DNA of 64,000 bases, taken from assembly GCA_005765155.1 (NCBI GenBank), contig VCCP01000004.1:620001-684000 (forward strand), written 5' to 3'. Position numbers and translations under genes: made by a program. Origin of the DNA: Zelopaecilomyces penicillatus. Lineage: Eukaryota > Ascomycota > Sordariomycetes > Hypocreales > Pseudodiploosporaceae. How positions within the stretch are numbered: position 1 is the stretch's first letter; every line of letters starts with the position of its first letter. Below are positions 11,035 through 22,922 of the stretch, piece by piece. The notes under the pieces were generated by a model that saw only the letters and a list, made by a program, of their open reading frames with translations, did not search any database and was not told where the DNA came from.

Positions 11035-14000
11035 GTGGTTAGGGGGCTCCTATGAGTTTTCCTTGGGTCTAAACCCTTTCCACTTAATCAGGTACTCTTT
11101 TTTGCCGTTGTTTAGCCTGTAGTCTATGATTGTTTCGATTTCCTATTCTTCTTCTACTGTGTGTACTGTGATGTCTATGTGTTCTTTCGAGTTGTCTGAT
11201 GCTTTGCTTAGTAAGGAGATGTGAAATACAGGGTGTAACCGTATATTCTTTGGTAGTGAAAGTTCATAGTTGGTATTGGAAATGGCTTTCTTGACCTTGA
11301 ATGGTCTAAGTTTCTTGAAATCCAATTTATTGCTTGGTTGCATTGTAGTAATGTTTGGAGAGGTTTTGCCTGGTATGTAGCGTAAAAGGTATACCATATC
11401 TCCTTCTCTAAAGATTGGTCCCTTCAATCTTTGTTGATCCATATAATGTTTCATTCTATTGCGGATGATTTGGAGTTGTGCACAGAGTTCTTCATACAAT
11501 TATCGTTTTTGTATGGCGTTAAGCATGGCTTTTTCTGATTTGGGTCCTTCTTAGCATGGTAGATGAAATGCTTCCGGTATGAATCCATAATTGGCGTATA
11601 TTGGCGTGAGTTGTGTTGATTCGGAAACGGATATGTTATAAGCTAGTTGCATGGTTGGTAGGTGTTTTACCTAATTGTCTTGGTGGTAATTAATATAAGC
11701 GTGTAAGTATCCTTTAATAATCTGATTGATCTGTTCCGTTTATCTATCCGTTTATGGGTGATAGGCGGTACTGAGTCTGTGTCTGATCCCAAGATATCCC
11801 ATCAATCCTTGCCAAAATTTAGAGGCAAAGGTTATTCCTCTGTCGGAGATGATTTCCTCTGGTAAGCTGTGTGAGCTTACTACCACTCTATTGAAGTTGT
11901 AGGCAAGATCTTCTACTAAGCTTGCTTCAATATAGGGTATAAAGTACAAGAACTTCGTTAGTCTTTCTATAATAACCTATATCGAGTTATAGGCTACTCC
12001 TGTAAGGGGTTCTACTGACAGGGGTAGTTTGATAATGAAGTTAAATGATACTGATTCCCATGGTCGCGTAGGCACTGGTAGCGGTTGTAACTCTCCATAT
12101 GGTTTGTGTCTTGCCAGCTTGGTTTGTCCATAAGTGATGTAGTCACTTATGACCTTCTGGACTACTTGTCGTAGTCCTTTGAATCTGTAGTATCTTTGTG
12201 CTTGTTCCGTGGTCTTTGTGATTCCTTGGTGACCATGGACAGGGGATTTATGTAATTCTTGTATGATGGTTTCCTGGAGTTCTCCAGGTATCCAGAGTTT
12301 CTCGTCATACTCATAATATCCATCTTTCCATTTTATGCCTTCAGGTGCCTTTGCTATGTCTTCTGAGGAGTATGCTTGCTTGACTCGTTTCAAGACAGGG
12401 TTAGCTGATATAACTCGATATGTAGTGTTTAGTTTCATCTGTAGCGCGCCTGATTCGGTTATTTGAAAGATTTGTCCTTTATGATGAGGCTTTCCATTAT
12501 TATGGTTGCTTCGTCGGCTTAGAGTGTCTGCTCTGCTGTTTTCGGATCCTTTGCGGTGGATGATTTTGTAGTTGTAATCCGTAAGGGTCTCTGTGTAGTG
12601 GGTTTATTGTGTGTTTAACTTCTGTGTAATAGTGAAGTAAGAGATATTCTTGTGATTGGTAAAAACCTTTATTCGGTGGTTGCTTCCTCGTAAATAATGT
12701 GAGAATTCATTAAAAGCTTTGATGATGGCCATGAATTCCTTGTCATAGATTGGATAATTGAGTTCTGCTCCATGAAGTTTCTTGGAGTAGAAGGCGATAG
12801 GTTGTAGTCTACCTTTGTTATCTCGTTGTCCAATCTGCGCTCCGATGGCGTAGTTTGAAGCATCAGTTTCGAGTTCCGTAGGTTTATCTGGATCGTATAT
12901 CGCTAGTACAGGTTCTTCGCAGATTCGCTTCTTGAGTTTTTCAAATGCAGCATCCATATTGGGTTTCCATAGGAATTTGCGATCTTTCTTAGTGTATTCG
13001 ATGAGTAGCGCGGCTATTTTGCTATAGTCACGGATGAACTTTTGATAGTAGTTGGTGAAGCCTAAAAACTCTTGTACGTTCGTAACGTCTCGTGGTATCG
13101 GCCAGTCATATACTGCAGCGATTTTTGCTGGTTCTATTCGAATCTTACCTGGTGAGAAGATATATCCTAGGAAGGTAACCGTTTGCTTATGAAATTCATA
13201 TTTTTCTGGTTTGATGAGAAGATTGTTGTCTTGGAGTAGTTATAATACCTTATGGACATGTTCTCTATGTTCTTCTTCCGTTCGGGAGAAGATCAGGATG
13301 TCGTCTAGGTAGACTACTATGAAGATGTCCAAATATTCTTGGAGAATGTTGTTGATTATGCGTTGGAATGTTGTGGGGGTGTTGGTTAGGCTGAAAGGCA
13401 TTACTAGGTATTTAAAAAGTCCAAACTTGGTTCTGAAAGCGGTTTTCCATTCGTTGCCTTTCTTCATTCGAATCAAGTTATACGCTCCTTTGAGGTCTAG
13501 AGTAGTAAACCAGTTCATTCCATGCAATCGATCGCATAGTTCGTTAATTAACGGTAAGGGTGTCCGATCCTTGATTATGACTGCATTCAATAATCGGTAA
13601 TCCATAACCAGTCGTAGCTTGCCATTCTTTTTTGGTACAAACATGATAGGGTATCCTGCTTTGGATATGGATGGTTGGATATATCCCTTTTTAAGTATTT
13701 CGTCAAGGTACTCTTGTAATGTTTTGAGTTCCTTGGTGTTTAGTATGTAGATCTTGGTGAAAGTAGGCTTCTTTCCGTCTATGATCTGAATTTCGTGGTC
13801 CCATTGGTTGTGTAAGGGGAGCTTTGTTTCGAGCTCTTTGCGAAACAGTTTGATGTACTTGTGGTATTCTTCCGGTATAGGTGTAAATCGTTTTTCTATG
13901 TCTGAGGGTGATTTGTCCTTGGAGTGTTCTTGTAGTTGCTCTATTGTTGTCCTAAGGGTGGCAATAACCCATCGGGTTTGTTGTTGTCGACCGTTATGTT

Positions 14001-14325
14001 GTTTTTTGGTGTGATTTCCCGGTGGGAGGCCCTTCTCGGTAGCCATAAAGTGTACTTTCTTCGCTTTGCCCATTGTCGTTGGATCTTTGTGATTTCTTGG
14101 AGACGATGCGGTATCGCTCCATCGTATCTGGCCTGTCTTCCAATCGATCTGTGGGTTACTATCAAATAACCAGGGGTGGCCTAATACAAGTTCGTATTCT
14201 CTAGTGTCCATTATATCGAATGTAGTACTGTCTTGATGTCCTTGGACTTTGAATTGGAGATGATTAGTCTCTTTGTTGATCTGTCCTCTATTATAGGCGA
14301 AGGTATTTCCTTCCAGGTCATACAA
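11035..14325 (-). pseudogene. Gypsy pol (RT, RNase H, integrase, chromodomain), interrupted
   Basis: The - strand encodes, from 14325 downward: a protease tail (YELVLGHPWL); reverse transcriptase with KLRLVMDYRLLN and the catalytic YLDD near 13310; RNase H (ETDASNYAIG, near 12860); the integrase zinc region (H..SPVHGHQGI) with its CxxC damaged (CGQTKL written as YGQTKL); an integrase core around 11950-11750; and a chromodomain tail EYLIKWKGFRPKENS near 11085-11040, which makes it a chromovirus. In-frame TAA/TAG at former Gln/Trp codons separate the open pieces 14325-13240, 12957-12604, 12438-11977, 11949-11752 and 11499-11143. The RT active site is intact, unlike in the older copy. Confidence 0.88.
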
Positions 14326-14379
14326 GGGGTATGGTTCTTCCTTGTTATGCTATAGCAGTCATGTGCGATTCATGGCTTT

Positions 14380-16760
14380 TGGTGATATATAATTGCCTAT
14401 TGCTCTGCTGTCTACTAGAGCGTGGAAATAATGTCCTATGATCTGTATTTCCATTGTTAGTTTGAGCCCGTTGGTGCCTGTTGCATAGAGGGTCTTTCAT
14501 GGGGGGTCGCGCTATAACCCTCTTATAGGTGACTTTACTCGTTTTTTGAGTTTCCGGGATTGTATTCCTTATATGGTCCGTTGTAATTTGTTCTATCCAA
14601 GCCTTGAATGATTATATGATATAGAGTTCGATCGGCTTAACTTCCTTTATGGATTTGGAAGTTGAATTCTCGTTTATGGAGGTTCTTCATTTCCTTATAT
14701 ATGCATTTGTTTTCTTCCGTATATTGTCTGCATCGAGGTTTGTTGCAGTTGATCGCTATTATGGCTTCGCATTGAGTTCTTCCTGGGATACTGTCTTTCA
14801 GTAGTTGTCTTTCGTGCCATTGTACCAGCTTCTGTTGTAAGTGTATATCGCACTTGAGGTTGATGCAATCATATAAGTCCTCCTTTCCACAGTCTGTGAG
14901 TTATGGTCCGTTGTGTTCTAATTCGAGCTTTTCCTATTTATGGACCTTGCAATAGATGGACTTACAGTCTTTGTTTTCGGCTCCTTGTCTATATTCTTCT
15001 GGGGTCTTGGGGTGTGATTCGAATACATTAATTCCAAAAGGTGCAAAGTACTTAGCCTTGTACCAGTCGATGAATTGATCTCCTATGAGGATATTCTTGA
15101 TTCCTTGTGCTTCTATATAGTATGGGAAGAATTTGTTCTGGATTTTTGTTTTCTGGTATTGAAAACAGGAGAAGTCGATGCATAACATCCAATTGATTTC
15201 GCTATGGAAAACATAATTAGGGTCTAGGAGTGTATGATTGTCTTTGTATTTACTATAATTGGTTTTTAATATAAAGGCTCTTCCAAGGTGGTCTCCTGGG
15301 ATAGGGATACTTAGGCCTTCTTCCAATATCCATTCATAAATGTATTTGGTGATTGTGAGTCAAAGGTTGACTCTGTCTGCATGGCTTGGTATTTGTGTAA
15401 GTTTGATTGCTGCTTCCCTAAGGTGTTTATGGGCAGCACTCTTAGGTGGTGGATATGGTGTAGTATGGTATTGAGTTGTCCTGAGAGGTTCTTCGCTCTT
15501 GGATTCTGAAGAGCTGGAGTCCGAGCTGTCGCTTGTTGTTTCATCTTTAATTAGGGTGTTTTCATTGTCCATGGCAGGGATTACTTGTTGGTCCGGAATC
15601 TCTTCGAAGTATTCTTCCTTATCTGTGTCTATATCCAGTTGTTGGTCCCATTGTGCGGTACCGGATTGGGTTAGCGTGGTCCGCAGTATTGGTGACTGTT
15701 GGGGTGTGGGGTGTCTATAGTTTCCGGGTCGTCCTTATCCCTATCCTCTTCGTCCTGTCATGGCCAGGGTTCGTCCGTTTGTGGCTATGGTATGTGCGCT
15801 TCGTCGCGCATTGGGTACTGGTTTCCAAGATTTCTTGTCTTTCTTGGGTTGTTTGCATTGCCGGGAGATATGTCCATATCCATTATAATTGTAATATTAG
15901 ACTTTCGATATATCTCTTTTCTGGGTTGCATCGAGTTCCATTCTTCCAGGATTCAGGGTATATCTATAGGCAATGGGTTCTTCTCTGCGTCTGCCTTGAT
16001 TGGACTGGTATCATGGTTTTCATCCAAAATCACTCCATCCTGATCCTTTGGTTTTTCTTTGTTTATATCGTGCAAACTGTCTGTCATCAATCTTGGTAGC
16101 TATTCTGATGTACTTGGCTAAATTTTCAGGTCTATCCTCCCTGAAGAGTTCATCCTTGACTTCTTCCTTGAGTCCGTCATAGAAGTACTCCATTAGTGCA
16201 TTGTCTTCCCAGGTGATCCATGAGGTGATCTGTTTGAATTCTGAGGTGTAGTTCAAGGCTGATCCGCATTGGCATAGTAGTTTGAGTTTTTCGATTGCAG
16301 CTCTCTCTTCGTCTACTTATCCAAAGACTTCTTTGATCGCATCTTTAAAGTTATTATATTTTTGAAAGATCTTTTTGGTTTTGTTATCCTGGTCTTTTTC
16401 CTCCTTGTTCATATAGTCTCTTATAATGGGTTCGAACCATTTGAGGGCAGCCCCCTCTATGCATCCTGTGGCGTATAGGATTTTTGTAGATTCCTCTTGC
16501 AACTGGTGGGGGTAGAACTGGTGGTAAGCTTTGAGTTGCGTTAAGAATATTTAAAGTGATCTAGAATGTCCGGTAAAAGATCCTGGCTTGCAAGGTTTAA
16601 TGATTTCACCGAGGTCTTTCTGTTTGGCTTGCAACTTGGCTTCGAGTTCCATATTCTTCTCGCGCAGAGCCTGAAGCTCGGCAGCAAGTGAGGTGAGGGT
16701 TGGTTGAGTGGTACTTATAATGATTGATTGAGGTAGTTGGCGATATTGCTCAGGGTTATG
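14380..16760 (-). pseudogene. Gypsy gag and protease, interrupted
   Basis: The - strand shows a coiled-coil start (LAAELQALREKNMELEAKLQ, near 16690), the gag core (GCIEGAALKWFEPIIRDY, near 16440), and NYTSEFKQITSWITWEDNAL..YF..GLK at 16256 downward. The zinc knuckle near 15898-15857 reads YYNYNGYGHISRQC instead of CYNCNGYGHISRQC, so two zinc-ligand cysteines are tyrosines (G-to-A change). The protease triplet near 14400 reads DSR where DSG is expected. TAA/TAG codons break the frame into pieces. I do not see a clear primer-binding site after the 5' LTR. Confidence 0.82.
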
Positions 16761-16790
16761 CGGTAACCCACTGAATAAGAGTTATCAATA

Positions 16791-17218
16791 TATGACGTTT
16801 GGTGAATTCCCAAGGGATAAACCTAATGAAAAGGGTTTATATTGGCAGATGAGTTGGGGCGTTCTGAGCAATATGTCTGTCATGTTAGTGATAGATACCG
16901 AGTATTGTAACCAGGGGTCAAGTATCAGTGTAGTGAGTGGTAGCGAACAATACGATGAAGTTGAAAGTGTGTTGATAACTATCTAAGCTATGTCTAAAGA
17001 ATGAAAATTGAGGGTGTATATATACATTATGGATCACTTGGATCACTTGTTGTGTAAGTGGTGATCCGGGTGATCCAAGTCGCTGGCTCACCTGGCTTAC
17101 CACCATTCTCATGGTGATCCCACTGATCCATCATGACTGGTCCCCTTCCTCCATGGTACGTACCTCCCTCTGGTCACATGACCGGCCTATTGTACGACCA
17201 TGTCGTTGGGTCGTGATA
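16791..17218 (-). repeat. 5' LTR of young gypsy element
   Basis: 428-bp partner of 9884-10311. Its first bases are TATGACG, where the other copy has TGTGACG, and its end is GTGATA, where the other has GTGACA. Both are RIP-type transitions. The target duplication ACTTT follows at 17219-17223. Confidence 0.9.
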
Positions 17219-17223
17219 ACTTT

Positions 17224-17397
17224 TAACTTTATTATATTATTCATTATTAATCATTATACTAATACTTAACCCTTAATTATAATACCTAGTATCCATCACC
17301 AATATAATAGATTATATTACTTAGAACATTCCAACTCATCTACTAATATAAACCCCTTTTGTTAGATTTATCCCTTAGGAATTTATTAAATATTATA
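17224..17397 (+). repeat. Right part of the split old gypsy LTR
   Basis: This continues the LTR interrupted at 9883. It reads TAACTTTATTATATTATTC where the young LTR read on the same strand has CAACTTCATCGTATTGTTC, and it ends TATTATA where that LTR ends CGTCACA. This fixes the order of insertion events. Confidence 0.85.
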
Positions 17398-17788
17398 CTA
17401 TAACTCACTTCCTAAATAATAGTTTCTCTATACCTCTCTTAAGACCAGGGCTTATATAATTAAAGCTACTATCTCCAGCTATATATAAGTCATTTATCAC
17501 CCTTAGCAATAAAGCAGCCTAACAAATCATTTACTATAATAGCTAAAGACAACATATTAGGCACAGCTTTATCAACAGGCTTTATAATTATAATAAAGAA
17601 TACAAAAAGAGAATCAAAGATATAAATTAAGAGAACAAGCAGAGTAAGGATTTATTAGTCTTATCAGCTATAATTACCAATACAAATATATATATAAGGG
17701 CTGACTATATTACTAAAAAGATCTAGATAGCGATCTATCCATAAGATATAATTATATCTCTATATAAAACCTGCCTTATCTAGCCCTA
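17398..17788. other. AT-rich decayed DNA, no gene recognised
   Basis: Strongly AT-biased with stops in all frames. It may be the decayed 3' part of the ankyrin-type relic that follows on the - strand, but I see no diagnostic motif. Confidence 0.5.
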
Positions 17789-19100
17789 TTATAGATGATA
17801 ATTGCTGCCTAATCTCCTCACTCTCCTCCTCTTCCTCCTATAACACTTAAATAGATCAATAATCTTCTCATCTCTTACCTCCTTAGCGATTTCTAGAAGG
17901 CTAGATTCATATTCAAAAACTCTCTCCAACCAAAGGAATACACTAATCACATCCTTATAAGACTTATCTATAGTATCTTCCAGGCCTTTATATATATAGC
18001 TAATATTAGATTTATCTTACTTAAGAAGAAAGCTTACTATTTTATTAGTATTAGATAGAACTATATACTATAAAGCTAAAAATTACTTACTATTCTCTTA
18101 GTAAGTTTTTAGAACTATCACTAATAAATCTTCTTTTAAGAGATCTAGATAGGTTTCTTCATTAAGTAATAGTTCTAAAACAGCAGGGAATTTTAATCTA
18201 ATAGCCCAAAACCATAGAATTTCCCAATCATTCCATCCAAGAAGAAACTATACTATATTAGAGTGATTATTATTTATAGCAAATAAAAGTACTGCTCTAC
18301 TATTAATAACCATTAAATCATTTATAATAACCCTTTTAGCTATAAATAACATATAATCAATATAACCCTAATCAATAACAAATAGATAAGCACTATATAT
18401 ACCTATTATAGTTTTTTTAAGGATATATTTATACCTCTATAGATTTCTTACTTCTATATAGTATAGAAGACCTAGGATAATTATATTATAAAGAATAGGC
18501 TTAAGCAACTCTATATCCTTTATCTTTATTATATAGAAGCTTAAAAGAATAGATATAATCCATTTAAGGTCTATACCCTCTATTATAATCTTAAATCTTA
18601 TAACAACCCTATTTATATTAGCAAGATTATCTTCAAGCAATCCTATATCCTTCATTTTGATTACACATTTAAGAATCAAGAATAAAAGCAAGTGGAGTAA
18701 GTTATTAAGCAGCTTCCAGCCTAGGATAACCAAATCAATATTATAGAACATATCAGCATACCCTCCTACTAACTGCATTACCCTTTTAAGCTATAGAATA
18801 TAATCATTAAGAATAAAGGATATAAGCCTCTTTATATCTATATTATATCAACTATTAATTATAATACCAACTTCCAAGTCCTTAAATATATCCAGATTAA
18901 ATTATTCTTCCAGAAAGAACTTAACATATAGTTAATCAATCCAGCCAGCAAATATATAAATATATCTCATAGCCTCAATGATATCAATAAATATACAATC
19001 AATAGAATTAATATCTCCTTTCTCTATAATCTCCTTTAGTTTTAAGATAATTATATCTATTATATTAATAGGTTTATAATTAATCAGATTATAATAAAAT
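17789..19100 (-). pseudogene. RIP-decayed ankyrin-like repeat gene
   Basis: One reading frame on the - strand runs from about 19100 to a TAA at 17789-17791 with scattered TAG/TAA. It shows repeated units of ankyrin type, for example INSRAVLLFAINNNHSNIV followed by FLLGWNDWEILWFWAIRLK and PAVLELLLN. A similar unit upstream reads GIIINS.YNIDIKRLISFIL. The longest intact piece is 18778-18437 (113 codons). It ends in a charged tail (YRRKRRVRR). Base composition and stop type match the RIP-mutated transposons beside it. The family is inferred from the A..N...IV..LL pattern only, and the start is not defined. Confidence 0.5.
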
Positions 19101-19680
19101 AAGAGCTATAGAAGTAAAGAAGAGTAGCAACTCTAAAGATAAGAAAAAGTGTTAATATATCTAAAGATAGAGTGAATATAATAAGAATACTTTTATTTAA
19201 ATAATAGATTTATCCAAGCTTTTTTATAGAGAGGAGGTATAAACAGGTACCCAAAGTCTATAAACTTTAGGTACTTAAGTATATAGATTAGATAGTCTAT
19301 GAACTTTATAGTCCACAGACTTGCCTTAGGGTACTTAAGTATATAATTCTAGGTTCATAGACTTTAGATACATTAGATAGTCCACAGACTTTAAACACAG
19401 ATATATAGACTTTAAAATTAAATACATCTACACTTATTATTCCCAGGGTTTACTTTCTTAATTTACTAGCCTACTTATTCTCACCTATTTTTATTCTATA
19501 CTTTTATCTACCTCTACTTCTGCTTTAATTACTATTAACATCTCTCCTACTTTTATATATAATAGCTACCGATAAAATACAATCTTCTTCATATCCAGTC
19601 ACTAATAATAACTTAATTAAGATATAACACTCTATCCCAAGATTAAAAATAAAGTGGCTGAACCAAGATAGGAAGCCACT
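19101..19680. repeat. AT-rich spacer with short imperfect repeats
   Basis: Between about 19240 and 19430, short motifs recur (GTACTTAAGTATATA twice, ATAGACTTTA-like and TCCACAGACTT-like units), giving a degenerate tandem character. No gene is supported. Confidence 0.4.
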
Positions 19681-19689
19681 ACTAATAAT

Positions 19690-20721
19690 AATATAGACAA
19701 GGTACAACAAGCTATATTCCATGAACTCGTTCCATTGGAGTCATCAGGTGGTAGCGAAAGCAATAACGAATACCTAGATACAGCTCTTCAATTCGCCATT
19801 AAAAACAACCATACTAAAGAGATAAGACAACTACTTAAGCAAGATGCAAATCCATTTACCATCTTAAACGACCAATCAGCACTTGCTTTGGCTTTCGCCC
19901 TCAATTAATCTAAGGAAATAAAGGATCTTCTTCAATATAAGGATGATTTAAGATAGATGATTATATAGGCTGCTTAATATGGATTCAAGTTACTTAAAGA
20001 GGCACTTAAAAAAAGGTAAGAAGCCCGTGATATACTTATAGATCCTACCGCCGATGGTAATATAAAGAGGATACGAAAACTCCTACTAAACAAACTCATT
20101 CCATTAAGACCATCGAATGATCGAAAAAGCCATACCGAACATATACATATATCTCTTCCATTCACCATTAAAAATAGCTATTTTAAAATAGTAAGGCTAC
20201 TGATTAAGTACAATACTGATCCACTTTACATCCTCAACAACCAAACAGCACTTAAATTATCTTTTACTTCCTATCACTCTAACGAAATAACAGAGCTTCT
20301 TCTTCAAAAGGAGAAGCGTTTAGGGCAGGTGATTGAATGGGCTGCTAAACATGGTTTCAAGTTGCTTGAAGAGTCACTTAAACAACAACAGGAAGAAGAG
20401 GACAATCAGGGTGGGCAATATATCGGTTCCACAACAGAAAGAAAGAACCCACATCTACCCTATAAACCAACAATGAATTTCTTACAAATTAAAAGGATAA
20501 ACCGAAAAGGAAGCAAGACCCATAAACATAGCCATCTACTGGGAGAGAAACACAAGAAGCGAAAGAAGGGAAGGGGGGGTGGAAGGAGAGCAAGAAGTTT
20601 CATCGCGGCTGATTTTAACAAAATTGTCACTGGAGAACATCATGTCTGCCGTCTTTGCAATTTGCAGAGTCTAGAGGCATTGGAAATAGGAAGAATAAGT
20701 CATGTTGTGCTACTATGAGGT
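19690..20721 (+). pseudogene. Ankyrin-type gene with two 369-bp units, first unit broken
   Basis: A single frame spans two related units offset by exactly 369 bases (123 codons). Unit 1 from 19690 reads NIDKVQQAIFHELVPLE, then ALQFAIKNNHTKEIRQLLKQ. Unit 2 from 20059 reads NIKRIRKLLLNKLIPLR, then SLPFTIKNSYFKIVRLLIK. Both continue into NNQTAL/NDQSAL, LLQ and AA.(H/Y)GFKLL. Unit 1 contains TAA, TAG and further stops at former coding positions; unit 2 plus the tail (20329-20718, 129 codons) is open. The tail is strongly basic (KHKKRKKGRGGGRRARS). This looks like a decayed ankyrin-repeat gene whose internal duplication may itself have attracted RIP. Confidence 0.55.
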
Positions 20722-21060
20722 ATGGATGATGCATGCTGATTTGTACGCTACCCATCATGGGTTTGTAACGTCTCCAAATCTTGAGGCTTTTTGATACGCT
20801 GGTCCCTCTCTGGCCATCACTGAGACTTCTGTCCCGCAGTATATACTATCTTTGTCTCTAGTATCCAGCATGTTATCGAAAGCGTATATAGCATGTACCC
20901 ATAGATAAAATAAGACACAATTTAGTATGAAAATTGTACATTAATTGACTACAGCTGCCAATTTCATTATCTTTAAACAATGATACTCTGAATAACTTAA
21001 TAGAACTGCATCTCCCTACCACAGCCCGTTCTATTTCTTTCCATAACCCTTCATCCTCAC
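20722..21060. other. Spacer, nothing recognised
   Basis: Composition returns to that of ordinary fungal DNA. I see no coding or RNA gene. Confidence 0.5.
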
Positions 21061-21069
21061 CCAAGGGTT

Positions 21070-21720
21070 AGTCAATACCGATATAATATGATTCTGCCCC
21101 ATGGCAGTAATAGCATGGACGACTACATCCTCACCATATAGCCATTAGCCACACATCTCCTCGCTATCATGAATATCACAGGTAGCAAACGGCTGGGCCT
21201 ATAGGCATTCGCACGCCGCTACCAAAGCATCGATGCGTTTGACATAGCAACCTTTAATGTCCCTTTCCTGCACGGAGCTGGTCCTGTCTGTGTTATAGTT
21301 GATAGTGGTCTGCACAACATAGTATAGCAGCTTGGGGCCGTCGGTAGAGAGGACTATGGTTCCATTAGCTGTAACAGCCAAGGATTCGTTATTGGGTGTT
21401 GTATTAATGCCGATGAAAAGCTCTTGGCCGGCCGGGGCGCGAGTGAATAAGACAACTCTGTCACTATGGACCCACTTCTTGGCTGGAATTGAGAGATGTT
21501 CTGAGTACTCTGAGAACTCGTCGGGACTGTAGTTGAGCTTTGTTAGGGCGCCTAAAGCAAAGGTTTTGGCAGCTTCAAGAGTGCCGTGGGTTCCAAGCAC
21601 ATAGAAAGATTGGTTACCACCAGTTGAGTCCTCGTTATAGTTGATTACTGTGAGGGTGGTATGGAAAAGGTGTTCTAGGGTCAAGTGGATCATTTCGGCT
21701 TTATCATGATGAATTGCCAT
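21070..21720 (-). pseudogene. Hypothetical fungal protein, C-terminus broken by two stops
   Basis: An intact 173-codon frame from ATG at 21720 ends at TAG 21199-21201. The same frame continues beyond it with clearly protein-like sequence (AQPFATCDIHDSEE, then WLYGEDVVVHAITAMGQNH) to about 21070, broken once more by TAA. No signal peptide or membrane segment is visible in the open part (MAIHHDKAEMIHLTLEHLF..., then FTRAPAGQELFIGINT). I do not know its function. It is either a gene truncated by recent stops or one using the first stop. Its position beside the decayed block suggests RIP leakage. Confidence 0.5.
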
Positions 21721-22513
21721 TGCGTTCGGTGCTTGGCTGCACGATTTCTATAACCATAGGGTTTTTTTTTTGTCTTGCAAGGGTTTAGATATGAAAAAAT
21801 TAAAGGGTGGTGGATTATTTATACATCTCGCATCCCAACTTAGAGGGAAGAAAAGAAAAGCCGATAATCAGCTTCAGCTTCAGCCTCAGCAGTTAAGATG
21901 ATGTCACAGTAAATATTTCTCTACGATGTTGATCAGCCAGGAGCTAACAACCTCATATTATCATCATCTGCTTGAATTCATACGCCACATAATTAGGTAC
22001 GACCTGTATTAATTTTTTTACCTCGAAAGAAAAACACATTAATAACAAGGAAGGTATACGGAATAAATGGGACGCCTTGGCTGATGGCATGACCCTTTTC
22101 TACTAAGGCATACTAGACTAGCGATAATTATAATGAGATGTGTTGAAGTGGGCAGTTTAAAGTGGGCTAAATAATCATTGAGTGGCATGTAACCTGTCTA
22201 TACCGTGCTTCTGATAAGATGATCTGTGAATTAATTGCTTGCTAATCCGGTCCGAGTTCTCGTGGTTATCACCAATCCCCAAACAGTTTGACAGTGTTAG
22301 CTAAGTAGGCATTATTCAAGTCCGAGTTCAGACCGATATATGACTATTAAAGCTGCGCCTGTCTTGCCTGCCAGGTCGATGAAATCAGGGATTGAAACAG
22401 AAGAAACAGAAAGAAAAAGCCATCAATCTAAACACACACACACACTATATATATAGATAAGCGTTTTCAAAGTTAATATCTAACTGCAAGCATTAACTGC
22501 TTCGTGTAGTATT
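21721..22513. other. Intergenic stretch, no gene recognised
   Basis: Mixed-composition DNA with a short (CA)n tract followed by (TA)n near 22432-22458. No reading frame or RNA gene is supported. Confidence 0.5.
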
Positions 22514-22801
22514 ATGATGAACAGAGACAGTGAACAGGCAGACACGTGCCATCTCGCAATTGCGATGTCATGCCTAGCGGAGGTGTACCTTAACCGAGCC
22601 GAGCTATCCGCCCATCCATTCAATGATCCGGAACACACGGTGTATGCATGTGAGTTGTTATTCGTATGCAATTTGGCTAATTGGACACCCTCAAAGTATC
22701 GCTATCAAAGTTTCAACAGGGAAGACCTGAAGCATGAGCTCCAAAACGCTCTGCTCAAGGATATTAAGACTGGATATGGATTCACAGAGATAACTCACTA
22801 G
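22514..22801 (+). CDS. Small hypothetical ORF, 95 codons
   Basis: Open frame beginning MMNRDSEQADTCHLAIAMS and ending TGYGFTEITH. I see no known domain, signal peptide or membrane segment. It has no overlapping better candidate and the codon use is not obviously RIP-biased, but length alone is weak support. It may be a chance frame. Confidence 0.2.
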   Translation: MMNRDSEQADTCHLAIAMSCLAEVYLNRAELSAHPFNDPEHTVYACELLFVCNLANWTPSKYRYQSFNREDLKHELQNALLKDIKTGYGFTEITH

Positions 22802-22885
22802 GCAGTGATGATATTGAATCCATGTGCTGTTACATAGTTCCATAGCATACTTGAAACTGTTGCAGAAGCAAAAGAAAAAGAACAA

Positions 22886-22922
22886 GGGGGGGTGGGGGTG
22901 GGGTTGGGGTTGGGGTTGGGTT
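22886..22922 (+). repeat. G-rich tract with GGGGTT repeats
   Basis: A run of G followed by three GGGGTT units. It could form a G-quadruplex and loosely resembles telomeric repeats, though the fungal telomere unit is TTAGGG. Confidence 0.6.

Larger units (their letters stand above)
9884..17218 (-). mobile_element. Young Ty3/gypsy chromovirus, lightly RIP-mutated
   Basis: A complete 7335-bp element on the - strand. It has 428-bp LTRs (9884-10311 as 3' LTR, 16791-17218 as 5' LTR), a perfect 5-bp target duplication ACTTT (9879-9883 and 17219-17223), and a purine tract beside the 3' LTR. Order on the - strand: gag, protease, reverse transcriptase, RNase H, integrase, chromodomain. Long open stretches remain (for example 361 codons at 14325-13240), but several TAA/TAG codons interrupt each domain. 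It sits inside the LTR of an older copy of its own family, in opposite orientation. A separate gene runs antisense to it at 10524-10979. Confidence 0.92.
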
